The notes under the pieces: generated by a model
Database searches by the model: none
Seen by the model: the letters and a program-made list of their open reading frames with translations, nothing else
What the model was told of the DNA's origin: nothing
Shown here: one piece after another, positions 23,026 to 30,919 of the stretch
Position numbering within the stretch: the first letter of the stretch is position 1
Layout of the letters: each line of letters starts with the position of its first letter
Program-made: the position numbers and the translations under genes
NCBI GenBank assembly: GCA_030524125.1
Contig: JAUNHB010000022.1
Span: forward strand, 1 to 34,331
Direction of reading: 5' to 3'
Length of the DNA: 34,331 nucleotides
Source of the DNA: Eubacteriales bacterium
GTDB lineage: Bacteria; Bacillota; Clostridia; Lachnospirales; Lachnospiraceae

Positions 23026-24115
23026 GAGCTTCCTCCCGTCCTTCCAGCGAAAACGATTCCTTCCAATAGAGATCCGACGCCGGATACAGCTCCCCGAAGC
23101 CCAGATCCGTCACCTTCACCTCGCACTCCAGCGGCCCGCAGAACCGCATCTCCAGCAGCAGCCGGCTCAGGCCGCCCGCGCGCTTCGGGAGGCCGTTCAG
23201 CATCAGGCCCTCCCGGAGCGGCTCCCCGCCCAGCATGGACTGGAACGAAAATTCCAGCAGCGGCTCCCCGTCCTCCAGCAAAAGCTCGCACGCCGTCCTC
23301 GCCTCATACCAGCTGCACCCGGCGCTGATCAGCGTATAGAGCGATTCTTTTCCGCTCCTGCGGCTCTGGATCCCCACATTGTACAGGAGCGTCTGTTCGT
23401 TCAGATAAAGGTATGATTTCTTCCCGCCCCGGCTCCTGGCCGCCATGCAGGCCCCTCTCGCATGGATCCGGTCGCCCAGAAACACTCTGCGGTGAAAGCA
23501 TATCTCCTCCCGGCTGTGCCGGTAATCCCGCGCGTTGAAATCCGTCCCGGTCAGAAAGACGCCCGACACCGCCGCCTCCCCGAAGCGCTCTTTCGCGATC
23601 TGGGCCAGCTTCTCGTCCCGGCTCCCTTCCAGAAGATTTCCCACGCGCCAGTACTCCGGCTCCCCCGTCCTTGCCAGCATCGGCACGGAGCGGCGGTTCA
23701 CATCCATGAAGGTAGCCTTCACCTCGTCCGTGTGAAACTCCAGCAGCCATACCCGGTGCTGCCAGATGTCGCTGGTCTGGTTCATGGCGAAGCAGACCAT
23801 GCTCTCCGCCTCCCCGATCACGAGGAGCTGCTCCTCCGAAAATCCGGCCTCGCACGCCTTCTGCACATACTGCTCCACCGTCTCCTCCGCCAGGTCGGGC
23901 AGCACCAGAGCCGCCTGGATATCCTCCTTCGCCGCAAACCGCCTGAGCGCGGACAGTATTTTCCGAAAACAGGCGCTCCTCCCGGCCTGCTCCCCAAATT
24001 CGAGCGGAATCGGCTGAGGCTCCTTCATGCGGGCGTCCTGATAGCACACCTGCGGGCATTCCTCCCGGTAGTCCACTCCCACATACAGCCGTTCCCGTCC
24101 GTCGTTCATCTTCAT
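23003..24115 (-). CDS. Hsp70/actin-like protein with degenerate nucleotide site (DUF5716-like)
   Basis: A 370-residue protein that follows the order of an Hsp70. YVGVDYREE (11-19) stands for phosphate-1, keeping the first Asp but not the TTN. GFSEEQLLVIGEAESMVCFA (91-110) matches the helix after the first lobe. VWLLEFHTDEVKATFMDV (122-139) replaces phosphate-2 and lacks the GGGT glycines. VSGVFLTGTDF (183-193) and VFLGDRIHARGACMAA (211-226) match the adenosine and connect-2 regions. Residues 235-355 resemble a beta-type substrate-binding domain (NVGIQ; LMLNGLPKRAGGLSRLLLEM; VKVTDLGFGELYP). I associate it with the Lachnospiraceae family DUF5716 from memory. The start ATG 24115 follows AAGGAG by eight bases, four bases after the DUF5717-like stop. 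ATPase activity is doubtful. Confidence 0.65.
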   Translation of the reverse strand: MKMNDGRERLYVGVDYREECPQVCYQDARMKEPQPIPLEFGEQAGRSACFRKILSALRRFAAKEDIQAALVLPDLAEETVEQYVQKACEAGFSEEQLLVIGEAESMVCFAMNQTSDIWQHRVWLLEFHTDEVKATFMDVNRRSVPMLARTGEPEYWRVGNLLEGSRDEKLAQIAKERFGEAAVSGVFLTGTDFNARDYRHSREEICFHRRVFLGDRIHARGACMAARSRGGKKSYLYLNEQTLLYNVGIQSRRSGKESLYTLISAGCSWYEARTACELLLEDGEPLLEFSFQSMLGGEPLREGLMLNGLPKRAGGLSRLLLEMRFCGPLECEVKVTDLGFGELYPASDLYWKESFSLEGREEAHGAGDDL

Positions 24116-24119
24116 AGCG

Positions 24120-27100
24120 CTACTCCTTCTCTCCCTGACGGGCGACAAACTGTTCCTGCGTGATCTCCAGAAGGGCCTCGTATTCCGCCATCATTTTCCG
24201 GAGCTGGCGGTCCTGCCGGAAGTCCAGCGCCCGCTGCATCCGGCACAGACGCTCGTAGCGGCTGCCGCCCTCCTCCTTCTCCTGCCGGTTTTCCACGGTC
24301 CTGCACGCCGTGGACGAGGAGGATCCGTCGGGCCGCTCCTCGGTGAAGAACCAGGTCAGGCGCTCTCCGTAAAACAGCGTGAAGGCACGGACATAAACCC
24401 CGCCGCACACCGGAAAGAGACGCTCGGTCACATAGTCGAACGACCGTTTCCCGTGATACTCCAGCACGTAGTGGAGGATCACCTTGCTGGACGGACTGCA
24501 CCGGTATTCCACCACCGTGCGGTCGTCCCGCCGTTCCCTGTCGTCCCGGTACGGATACAGCTTCTCCATGAAGGCGAACCGGTATCTGCAAGGCTCCTGC
24601 GCCTCCATCAGCCGCCGCACGAGGCGCTTCTGGGCGTCCGTCAGCAGCAGGAACGCGGAAACCTGGCGCAGGAACGAAAGCTCCGCTGTCCGGGACAGGT
24701 GATCCTCCCACAGAAGATGATGCTCCAGACTCTCAAAAAAGCCGTCCGGAACCGGGACGTCCTTCACAAAGTCCTGCCATGCCAGATAGTTCAGATAGGC
24801 GCTGACGACCACCGGATCCGCGCCGCGGTCGTCCATCGAGGCGAATACCGGGTAGACCTCCGGGGTCCTGCGCTCCGTGAACAGCGCCTGCACGACCAGC
24901 GTCTCCTCCAGCTCCGGCAGGATCAGGCCAAACTGCTGCGCGGCTTTCCAGAGCGCCAGCAGACCGTCCAGACTGTCCCGGGCTTCCGACGCCAGCAGGG
25001 CCACGATGCGTTCCGTGTAGACGCCCTGCCCGAAGATCTGGCGGGCGTAGGGCCGAAGCTCCTCCTCCCCCGCGCCCTGCTCCGCCAAAAGCCGCTGGAG
25101 CAGCCGGAGCAGAAGCTTCGGATCCGTCCGGGTGCAGCCGGTCTGGCGCAGAAGCTCCAGAGCCTCCCTGTCCTTCTTCAGCAGGATAAACGCCTCGATG
25201 TACGCCGCCTGCCCTTCCCGCGGGAGAGTATCCGGCCGCTCGATCAGGAGCCGCTCGTCCAGCCCTTTTTCACTCTCCAGTCTCCTGCGGCGTCTCTCGT
25301 ACTCCAGAAGCTCCAGCTTTAGCTTCTGCCGGTAGCTCTCCTTGATGCGCGGCTCCTCCAGCATACAGTACGCCGTCTCCACATGCTCCCGGCGCAGCCG
25401 CCGCTCCCCCTTCCCTTCCAGAAGGTACAGATTGAGTCCCAGATGCTTTTTCAGGCGCATGGTGCACGCCATGAGGAACTTCGGCTCGATCAGAAGGCGC
25501 TTCATATCGTAGGGCACCGTCTTCCGGTAGCGTCTCCCCTGCCCGTCCACCAGCGTGATCTTCGCGTTCGGCGTATAGACCGGCACGTAGGCCGCCCCGC
25601 TCTGGAGCGGCGTCACGAAGGGCTCCTCCAGCTGGTCGTAGCTCACCTCCACCTGAAGGATCCTCTTCTCCGCGCAGGTGAGCTTTCTCACAAACAGGAG
25701 GTCCGCCAGCGCCGACAGCTCGTCCTCCTCCAGCGTCTCCGGGATCAGGCAGCGTCCGTAGAGCCACGCCAGTTCCTCGCTGATCCGCCTCTCCCTCACC
25801 TGCTTTAGCAGAAATTCCTGGAGCAGGCGGCGGTGCTCCTCATACTCCGGCTGCCCGATCGCCCCGTACCTGACCAGATTGCGGTAAAATCCCGTCTTCT
25901 GTCTGGCGGTCAGCGTATTGTGGTAGGAGAAATACAGGATCACCTGACGCGGCAGCAGCTTCGGATAATCCTCCGGCAGCGCGTACATAAAATACTCGTA
26001 CAGGTTGGTGATCTTGGCGTCCAGCTCCACGCCCTTCTGGTACCAGACAAAGGCGTCCGGATCCGTCCTGTGCCCCCGGATGCAGATCGCGCACACCGCC
26101 CCGGCGGTCTCCCTGTCCGGGCTGACCTGATAGCACGCCTTCAAAAGCCTCGCCGCCATCGGAGACCATCTTCTGAGCCTCGCCGCCTGTCCCGCCGCCT
26201 GCCTTGCCGTCTCCGCCGTCAGAAAGCCTCTGGACGCCGCCCAGGAAAACGTCTGGAGCATGAAGGGATCCAGCCCCGGAAACAGCGCCGGATCGTCCTT
26301 CAAAAGCTCCCACGCCGCCTGATAGAGCAGCCGGCTCCTCGTCCCCGACCGGAACTGCCGCTCCAGCAGGCGAAAGCGGGTCCGCGGATCGTCCTTCAGA
26401 TCCGGATCCAGCGCCAGAAGCGCCATCGTCAGCATCCAGTCCTCCGGGTGCTTCTGATAGAGCCTCTGCAGCTGGGACACCGACTGGGCCGTCACCTGCC
26501 CGCTGTTCCTGCACAGGCTGTTCACATACAGAAACAGCACTCTGGAGCGCACGTCCCACTGCTGGAACAGACGGGCCTTCTCATAGCGGCGCAGGCTCCA
26601 GCCCGCTTCCTCCGTCCGGCCCTCCCGCACCATGGCCCACGCGTCCACCAGCGCGTAAAATCCCGAATCCGGGTCGAGGGACAGGAGAAGATCCGCCTGC
26701 TCCCGCAAAAGCGCCGCAGCCTCCTTCGGCTTCAACGCCCGGCGCTTCTCCTTCTCGACGCAGAGGCGGATCCGGGCGAGCGCGTTTTCCTGCGCCCTGC
26801 GCCGCTTCCACTCCTCGCTGCGGCCGCGCCCTCTCCGAAGCGGTTCCGGCCCGCTCCCGGCGCACGGCAGCTCCTCCATGGGGATCTCCTCCTCAGGCTC
26901 CTCCTTTGGGCCGCGCACCCGGATCTCCACCGGGATCTCGTACTCTCCGCCGTTGGATTCCAGCCAGAGAGAGCCCGTCCTGTCCTCGCCCGGACGCAGT
27001 CCCTCCGCCTCGCACTCGTACTCCAGTCTGGCCGCCCGTCCGAAGAATACGCTTTTTCCAAAAGTAAGACCGGGGATGTGGTGGACGAGAAAGCCCCGGA

Positions 27101-27251
27101 CCCGCCTCTCGTCCAGCGAGCTTACGATCAGGCTTCCCTTTGCGCTCCCGTTCGGCTCGAGCTCGATCGAAAGCCGGTCCGGCTCCGTTTTCAGCCCGAC
27201 CTGATCATATGAAATGATGCCGTTGGAAAAATCGATAATCTTCTCTTTCAT
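24120..27251 (-). CDS. Giant helical-repeat protein with N-terminal beta domain (DUF5717-like)
   Basis: A 1043-residue soluble protein without signal peptide or membrane spans. Residues 1-115 look like an Ig-like beta sandwich (DRLSIELEPNGSAKGSLIVS; GSLWLESNGGEYEIPVEIRV). A charged linker (about 120-170) follows, then a long alpha-helical solenoid with TPR-like units (GFYALVDAWAMVREGRTEEA; FVWYQKGVELDAKITNLYEY). Two beta-rich interruptions are visible, near residues 540-600 and 900-970. The C terminus is helical (LRKMMAEYEALLEITQEQF). I associate it with DUF5717 from memory. GGGGGA lies just before ATG 27251. It heads the operon with the Hsp70-like and TPR genes, which suggests a large scaffold serving the Hsp70-like protein. 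Function unknown. Confidence 0.7.
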   Translation of the reverse strand: MKEKIIDFSNGIISYDQVGLKTEPDRLSIELEPNGSAKGSLIVSSLDERRVRGFLVHHIPGLTFGKSVFFGRAARLEYECEAEGLRPGEDRTGSLWLESNGGEYEIPVEIRVRGPKEEPEEEIPMEELPCAGSGPEPLRRGRGRSEEWKRRRAQENALARIRLCVEKEKRRALKPKEAAALLREQADLLLSLDPDSGFYALVDAWAMVREGRTEEAGWSLRRYEKARLFQQWDVRSRVLFLYVNSLCRNSGQVTAQSVSQLQRLYQKHPEDWMLTMALLALDPDLKDDPRTRFRLLERQFRSGTRSRLLYQAAWELLKDDPALFPGLDPFMLQTFSWAASRGFLTAETARQAAGQAARLRRWSPMAARLLKACYQVSPDRETAGAVCAICIRGHRTDPDAFVWYQKGVELDAKITNLYEYFMYALPEDYPKLLPRQVILYFSYHNTLTARQKTGFYRNLVRYGAIGQPEYEEHRRLLQEFLLKQVRERRISEELAWLYGRCLIPETLEEDELSALADLLFVRKLTCAEKRILQVEVSYDQLEEPFVTPLQSGAAYVPVYTPNAKITLVDGQGRRYRKTVPYDMKRLLIEPKFLMACTMRLKKHLGLNLYLLEGKGERRLRREHVETAYCMLEEPRIKESYRQKLKLELLEYERRRRRLESEKGLDERLLIERPDTLPREGQAAYIEAFILLKKDREALELLRQTGCTRTDPKLLLRLLQRLLAEQGAGEEELRPYARQIFGQGVYTERIVALLASEARDSLDGLLALWKAAQQFGLILPELEETLVVQALFTERRTPEVYPVFASMDDRGADPVVVSAYLNYLAWQDFVKDVPVPDGFFESLEHHLLWEDHLSRTAELSFLRQVSAFLLLTDAQKRLVRRLMEAQEPCRYRFAFMEKLYPYRDDRERRDDRTVVEYRCSPSSKVILHYVLEYHGKRSFDYVTERLFPVCGGVYVRAFTLFYGERLTWFFTEERPDGSSSSTACRTVENRQEKEEGGSRYERLCRMQRALDFRQDRQLRKMMAEYEALLEITQEQFVARQGEKE

Positions 27252-27261
27252 GGATCCCCCG

Positions 27262-27289
27262 TTGCATTTTCTGCGGTTTCCTATATAAT
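27262..27289 (+). promoter_or_regulatory. Promoter of the aminotransferase gene
   Basis: TTGCAT (27262-27267), a 16-bp spacer and a perfect TATAAT (27284-27289). The leader to ATG 27374 is about 80 nt and contains CTCCCGC / GCGGGAG arms that could form a hairpin. It overlaps back-to-back with the promoter of the DUF5717 operon. Confidence 0.7.
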
Positions 27290-27314
27290 AGTGTAGAAAA
27301 CATTCTTAATCGTT

Positions 27315-27344
27315 ATTATACCACTCCCGCTTTGCTTTGCGCAA
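27315..27344 (-). promoter_or_regulatory. Promoter of the DUF5717-Hsp70-like operon
   Basis: On the minus strand TTGCGC (27344-27339), an 18-bp spacer and a perfect TATAAT (27320-27315) preceded by TGG (extended -10). The leader to ATG 27251 is about 58 nt. Confidence 0.7.
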
Positions 27345-27373
27345 CCGCGGGAGGGACAGCGCAGGTGACAAAT

Positions 27374-28495
27374 ATGAGTACGGCAATAGAAGAAAAGATC
27401 GAAGGCAAAGAACATTTTCACGGAAGCGATCTGGAAAAGATCGAAAAGTATTTTGGGATCCCAAAGGAGCAGATCACAGGCTTCGGGGCCAACGTCAATC
27501 CGCTCGGCATCTCCCCGCTCATGCGCGAGGGCCTCGCCGCCCATCTGGACGTGCTGACCTCTTACCCGGATCCGGAGTACACCGCTCTGCGGGAACATAT
27601 CGCCTCCTACGCCGGGTGCCGGCCCGAACAGGTGCTCGTGGGGAACGGCTGCACGGAGCTGATCTCCCTGTTCGTCGGGATCCATCGCCCGAAGCGGGCG
27701 CTGATCGTCTCGCCCACCTACTCGGAGTACGAGCGGGAGGTGCGGCTTGCGGGAGGGGAGGTGCGCTACTACGCCCTCCGGGAGGAGCTGGATTTCTGCA
27801 TGGACACGGACGATTTCTGCCGCGCCCTGCAGGACGGGACGGACATCTGCATCCTCTGCAATCCCAACAATCCCACCTCCACGGCCACGGACCCGGACGC
27901 CATGCGCCGGATCCTGACCTGCTGCCGGAAGCACGGCATTTTCCTCATGGTGGACGAGACGTACGCGGAGTTCGCCCCGGAAGGGACCAGCGTGAGCTCC
28001 GCAGGTCTTCTGCCGGAATTTGACAATTTTGCGATCCTGCGCGGCATCTCCAAATTTTTCGCCGCCCCGGGGCTGCGCCTCGGTTACGCCATGACGTCCG
28101 ATCTTTCGCTGACCGGACGGATCCGGGAGCAGATGAACCCGTGGTCGATCAACAGTCTGGCCGAGCTGGCGGGCTCCTACATGTTCCGCGACTGGGACTA
28201 TATCCACCGGACGAGAGAGCTGATCTCCTCCGAGCGGGAGCGCATCTACCGCGAGCTCCTCACGTGGAAGCATGTGAAGGTGTACCGGCCCTACGCCAAC
28301 TTTATCCTCGTGCGCATCTTAAAGGAAGGGGTCACCTCCTACGACGTGTTCCTCCACGCCATACGGCGGGGGCTCATGCTCCGGGACTGCTCCACCTTTC
28401 TGGGGATGGAGGACGAGACGTTTTTCCGGTTCTGCTTTATGAGGCCGGAGGACAACGACAGACTTTTAGACTGTCTGCGGGAGCTTCTCGGCTGA
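27374..28495 (+). CDS. PLP-dependent aminotransferase (HisC/CobD-like)
   Basis: A 373-residue fold-type I aminotransferase. Visible features are FGANVNPLGISP (37-48), the phosphate-site region VGNGCTELI, NPNNPT (163-168), VDETYAEF with Asp194, and the PLP lysine Lys227 in RGISKFFAAPGLRLGY, followed by the Arg of a substrate carboxylate site near the C terminus (RFCFMRPEDN). The NxNPLG start is shared by histidinol-phosphate aminotransferases and threonine-phosphate decarboxylases. No histidine or cobalamin genes are near, so the reaction is left open. The start is ATG 27374, with AGGTG six to seven bases upstream; the earlier in-frame start at 27332 has no ribosome site. Confidence 0.85.
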   Translation: MSTAIEEKIEGKEHFHGSDLEKIEKYFGIPKEQITGFGANVNPLGISPLMREGLAAHLDVLTSYPDPEYTALREHIASYAGCRPEQVLVGNGCTELISLFVGIHRPKRALIVSPTYSEYEREVRLAGGEVRYYALREELDFCMDTDDFCRALQDGTDICILCNPNNPTSTATDPDAMRRILTCCRKHGIFLMVDETYAEFAPEGTSVSSAGLLPEFDNFAILRGISKFFAAPGLRLGYAMTSDLSLTGRIREQMNPWSINSLAELAGSYMFRDWDYIHRTRELISSERERIYRELLTWKHVKVYRPYANFILVRILKEGVTSYDVFLHAIRRGLMLRDCSTFLGMEDETFFRFCFMRPEDNDRLLDCLRELLG

Positions 28496-28520
28496 CGCTT
28501 CCCCGTTCCTGTCTGCAAAA

Positions 28521-28550
28521 CAGCCATGCGGCGTCAAAACCGCATGGCTG
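28521..28550. terminator. Bidirectional terminator between convergent genes
   Basis: CAGCCATGCGG (28521-28531) pairs perfectly with CCGCATGGCTG (28540-28550). On the minus strand TTTTGC follows; on the plus strand a weaker TCGTATTATT follows. It lies between the aminotransferase stop (28495) and the foldase stop (28556). Confidence 0.75.
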
Positions 28551-28555
28551 TCGTA

Positions 28556-29539
28556 TTATTCAAAATATTCCTGATAGGTCTCAAAAAATCCGCTGGTGGA
28601 CGTGTCCGCATAGTCTGCAAAGTCCACGCCCTCCCACAGCTTCTCCTGAAATTCCGAAAGCGTATCCTCCATCAGTCCGGAGTAGATCTCCTGAAAGCGC
28701 TCCGTCTTTCGCTGAAGCGCGACCTTTTCCTTGTTGGCCTCGGACTCCTCCTCCATGTAGGTGCTCACGCATCTGAGGATGTAATATCCGCCGTCGTCGG
28801 CGAACACCTCGCTGATCTCTCCGTTGTCCAGCCGGAAGGCCACCTCCTCATAGGTCTCGTCCTTCTCCCCTCTGGCCATGGTCACGGTCGTCTGGGCCGC
28901 TCTGGAATAGTTCGCCGCGATACTTTCAAAATCCTCCCCGGCGTCCAGTTTCGTCTTCAGCTCCCCGGCCAGATCCGCCTCGGGCACAAAGATCTGCTGG
29001 ATCTCAATGATGCGGGCCTCGTCGTCGCTGATCTCCACCGCCGCGTCCCCGGTGATCTGCTCATACGCCTTGTCGGCGAGGCAGTAATCCTCGTACATCC
29101 CCTGAAGCTGCTCCTGATCCGTCTTCAGTGCGCGGATCTCCTCCTCCGTGAGGGAGCCGTAATACTGGGCCGCCGCTCTGGCGGCCTGTCCGGTCTCCTC
29201 CTCCGACAGCGCGATCTCCTGCTCCTTCGCCAGCAGCACCATGCTCTTGACCTGCGACAGCTGGGATACCACCTGATCCTTCAGATACTCCTCCAGCGTC
29301 ACGTCGCCCACCTTATGATCCCACATCTCGATGCCATAGACCGTCTCGTACTGGTTCTTTTCGTTGATCAGATAGACCAGCGCTTCCGACAGGCGGCAGG
29401 ATTCCGTTCCGATCCGGAACAGCTCGTCGGCCGCCAGCCCGGTAGTCACCACCAGCCGGGTGTTTCCGCAGCCCGACGCCGTTCCCGCCAGAAGGACCGC
29501 CGCCATGACCGCTCCAATACAACGCTTCGCTCTACTCAT
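28556..29539 (-). CDS. PrsA/SurA-like foldase lipoprotein (PpiC-type)
   Basis: A 327-residue probable lipoprotein: hydrophobic signal (IGAVMAAVLLAGTASGC) with lipid-attachment Cys24. Like PrsA and SurA it has an N-terminal helical chaperone part (LADKAYEQITGDAAVEISDD near its end), then a short PpiC-like parvulin domain (about 175-290, EIQQIFVPEADLAGELKTKL; GYYILRCVSTYMEEE), and a C-terminal helix. The parvulin core is divergent, so isomerase activity is uncertain. It probably assists folding of exported proteins outside the membrane. The start ATG 29539 follows GGAGG and overlaps the HAD gene by 8 bp. Confidence 0.8.
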   Translation of the reverse strand: MSRAKRCIGAVMAAVLLAGTASGCGNTRLVVTTGLAADELFRIGTESCRLSEALVYLINEKNQYETVYGIEMWDHKVGDVTLEEYLKDQVVSQLSQVKSMVLLAKEQEIALSEEETGQAARAAAQYYGSLTEEEIRALKTDQEQLQGMYEDYCLADKAYEQITGDAAVEISDDEARIIEIQQIFVPEADLAGELKTKLDAGEDFESIAANYSRAAQTTVTMARGEKDETYEEVAFRLDNGEISEVFADDGGYYILRCVSTYMEEESEANKEKVALQRKTERFQEIYSGLMEDTLSEFQEKLWEGVDFADYADTSTSGFFETYQEYFE

Positions 29540-30368
29540 GGGCCACCTCCCGTCCCTGCGGGTCCGCCAGAAACTCCTCCGGCTGATCCAGTATCCTGCG
29601 CAGGATGGCGAGCACGCCGTCCACCTCCCACGATCCGGCAAGATAACGAGCCGACGCCTTCACCTCCGGGCAGGAGAGCACCGAGGCGAAGCTGTACGAG
29701 GCTCTCTCCAGCATGGAGATGTCGTTAAAGTTGTCTCCGATCACCACGGTCTCTTCCGGCAGGACGCCCAGCTCTCTCTGAAGCCACTCCACCGCGTTTC
29801 CTTTGGTGGCCTCCGGCGCGTTGATGTCCACCCAGCGCGCGCCGGAGATATTGACGCTGAATTTCTCCTTCCACGGCTCCAGCTTCCGGTACATGGGCTG
29901 CGCGCCGTCCGGGCAGTACAGGCTCAGCTTGATGCTGCAGTCCGCATACGGCGACACATCCTCCAGCACGCCGCCCGTCCCTCCGTACTGTTCAAACACC
30001 AGATGGTGGAACGCCGGATCCTGCGCGTCCGTGTAAAAGCCCTCCGTCGTGGAAAACAGCGGATAGCATCCGCCTATATTCCTCACGCAGTCCAGAAGCG
30101 CTCTTGCGTCCGCCGGATCCAGCCTGAGCTCTCTGGCGGACACGCCGTATCTCTGGATGTAGGCTCCGTTGTCCGACAGGTAATAGATCTTCTCTCTGAC
30201 CGGATGAAAAACGGCGTCCATGCTGCTGGACTGCCGGCCGCTGGCCGCCGCGAAGGCGATCCCCCGCTCGGTCAGCTTTCCGATCACATTCATATATTCC
30301 GGGTTCAGCCTTGTCTCCCCCTCCGGGACCAGCGTCCCGTCAATATCGCTCACGATCAATCGAATCAT
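29532..30368 (-). CDS. Cof-type HAD-IIB phosphatase
   Basis: A 278-residue HAD hydrolase with a C2-type cap. Motif I is LIVSDIDGTLVPEG (Asp8, Asp10), motif II is AAASGRQ, the Lys of motif III is in EATKGNAVEWL, and motif IV is VIGDNFNDISML. The cap (about 85-190) is typical of Cof/YidA enzymes, which remove phosphate from sugar phosphates or flavin and PLP-type cofactors. The substrate cannot be read. It is first in a two-gene operon with the foldase lipoprotein. Confidence 0.9.
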   Translation of the reverse strand: MIRLIVSDIDGTLVPEGETRLNPEYMNVIGKLTERGIAFAAASGRQSSSMDAVFHPVREKIYYLSDNGAYIQRYGVSARELRLDPADARALLDCVRNIGGCYPLFSTTEGFYTDAQDPAFHHLVFEQYGGTGGVLEDVSPYADCSIKLSLYCPDGAQPMYRKLEPWKEKFSVNISGARWVDINAPEATKGNAVEWLQRELGVLPEETVVIGDNFNDISMLERASYSFASVLSCPEVKASARYLAGSWEVDGVLAILRRILDQPEEFLADPQGREVAHE

Positions 30369-30485
30369 TTGTTTTTCTTCCTTACCGCTATCCGCTCTGT
30401 TTCTTTCCGCTGTTTCGCGTTATTTTATAGTGTAATAGAAAACCTGTGAAAGCTCAACGGATATTTTCTTAAATTTTAATAATTT

Positions 30486-30514
30486 TTGTCTTTCCAACTG
30501 TGGGCTTTTATATT
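30486..30514 (+). promoter_or_regulatory. Promoter of the acidic membrane protein gene
   Basis: TTGTCT (30486-30491), a 17-bp spacer and TATATT (30509-30514), about 50 bp before ATG 30565. The divergent HAD-foldase operon probably starts from a TTTCAC/TATAAA pair (16-bp spacer, minus strand) around 30425-30452; this second one is weak. Confidence 0.65.
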
Positions 30515-30564
30515 AGAATAGAGAAAACATCAGATTGATTTTTACGCAGGAAAGGAGCGATCAT

Positions 30565-30837
30565 ATGAAAAAACTGTGGAGAACGCTGGCTGTGGCCGCC
30601 GCTGCCGCCGCCGCTGTAGCGGGAGCCGTCTATGTCTTCCGTAAATTCTTCGTAAGCGACGGAGAGCTGGAGGATTTTGACGACGACGAGCTGTTTGACG
30701 GCGAGGAGGACGACGACATCGAGGCGTTTGACGACGAGGACGAGATTTTTGACGAGGCGGACCCGGCTGTGAAAGCCGCGGACGGAGAGGAGACGGCGGA
30801 CGCGCCGGAGGAGCCCTCCGACAAGGACGCAGAGTAG
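30565..30837 (+). CDS. Small single-span protein with acidic tail
   Basis: A 90-residue protein. A short basic start (MKKLWR) leads into one alanine-rich membrane span (about 7-25, LAVAAAAAAAVAGAVYVF) and RKFF. The remaining 60 residues are overwhelmingly Asp/Glu (FDDDELFDGEEDDD). AAGGAG lies seven bases before ATG 30565; an ATG at 30535 lacks this. Topology by the positive-inside rule is ambiguous because both MKK and RKFF are basic. No family recognised. It stands alone with its own promoter and strong terminator, so it is likely a real, independently expressed gene. Confidence 0.7.
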   Translation: MKKLWRTLAVAAAAAAAVAGAVYVFRKFFVSDGELEDFDDDELFDGEEDDDIEAFDDEDEIFDEADPAVKAADGEETADAPEEPSDKDAE

Positions 30838-30866
30838 ACGTCCGGATTTCTTTCTGCACCAGTAAA

Positions 30867-30904
30867 CGAGGACGGTCCCGCACGGATGGGACCGTCCTCG
30901 TTTT
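30867..30904. terminator. Strong terminator between convergent genes
   Basis: CGAGGACGGTCCC (30867-30879) and GGGACCGTCCTCG (30888-30900) form a perfect 13-bp stem with an 8-nt loop, followed by TTTT on the plus strand and by TTTACTGG on the minus strand. It serves the acidic-protein gene and the MocR gene, which converge here. Confidence 0.85.
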
Positions 30905-30919
30905 GCTGTCAGGGCGCTT

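Noticed and set aside
25833-27212. 459-codon plus-strand frame opposite the DUF5717-like gene
   Set aside because: Extreme Arg/Pro/Leu bias and no start signals; it mirrors the GC-rich third positions of the real gene.
27374-28495. Naming the aminotransferase hisC or cobD
   Set aside because: Motifs fit both, and no histidine or cobalamin genes are in the window to decide.
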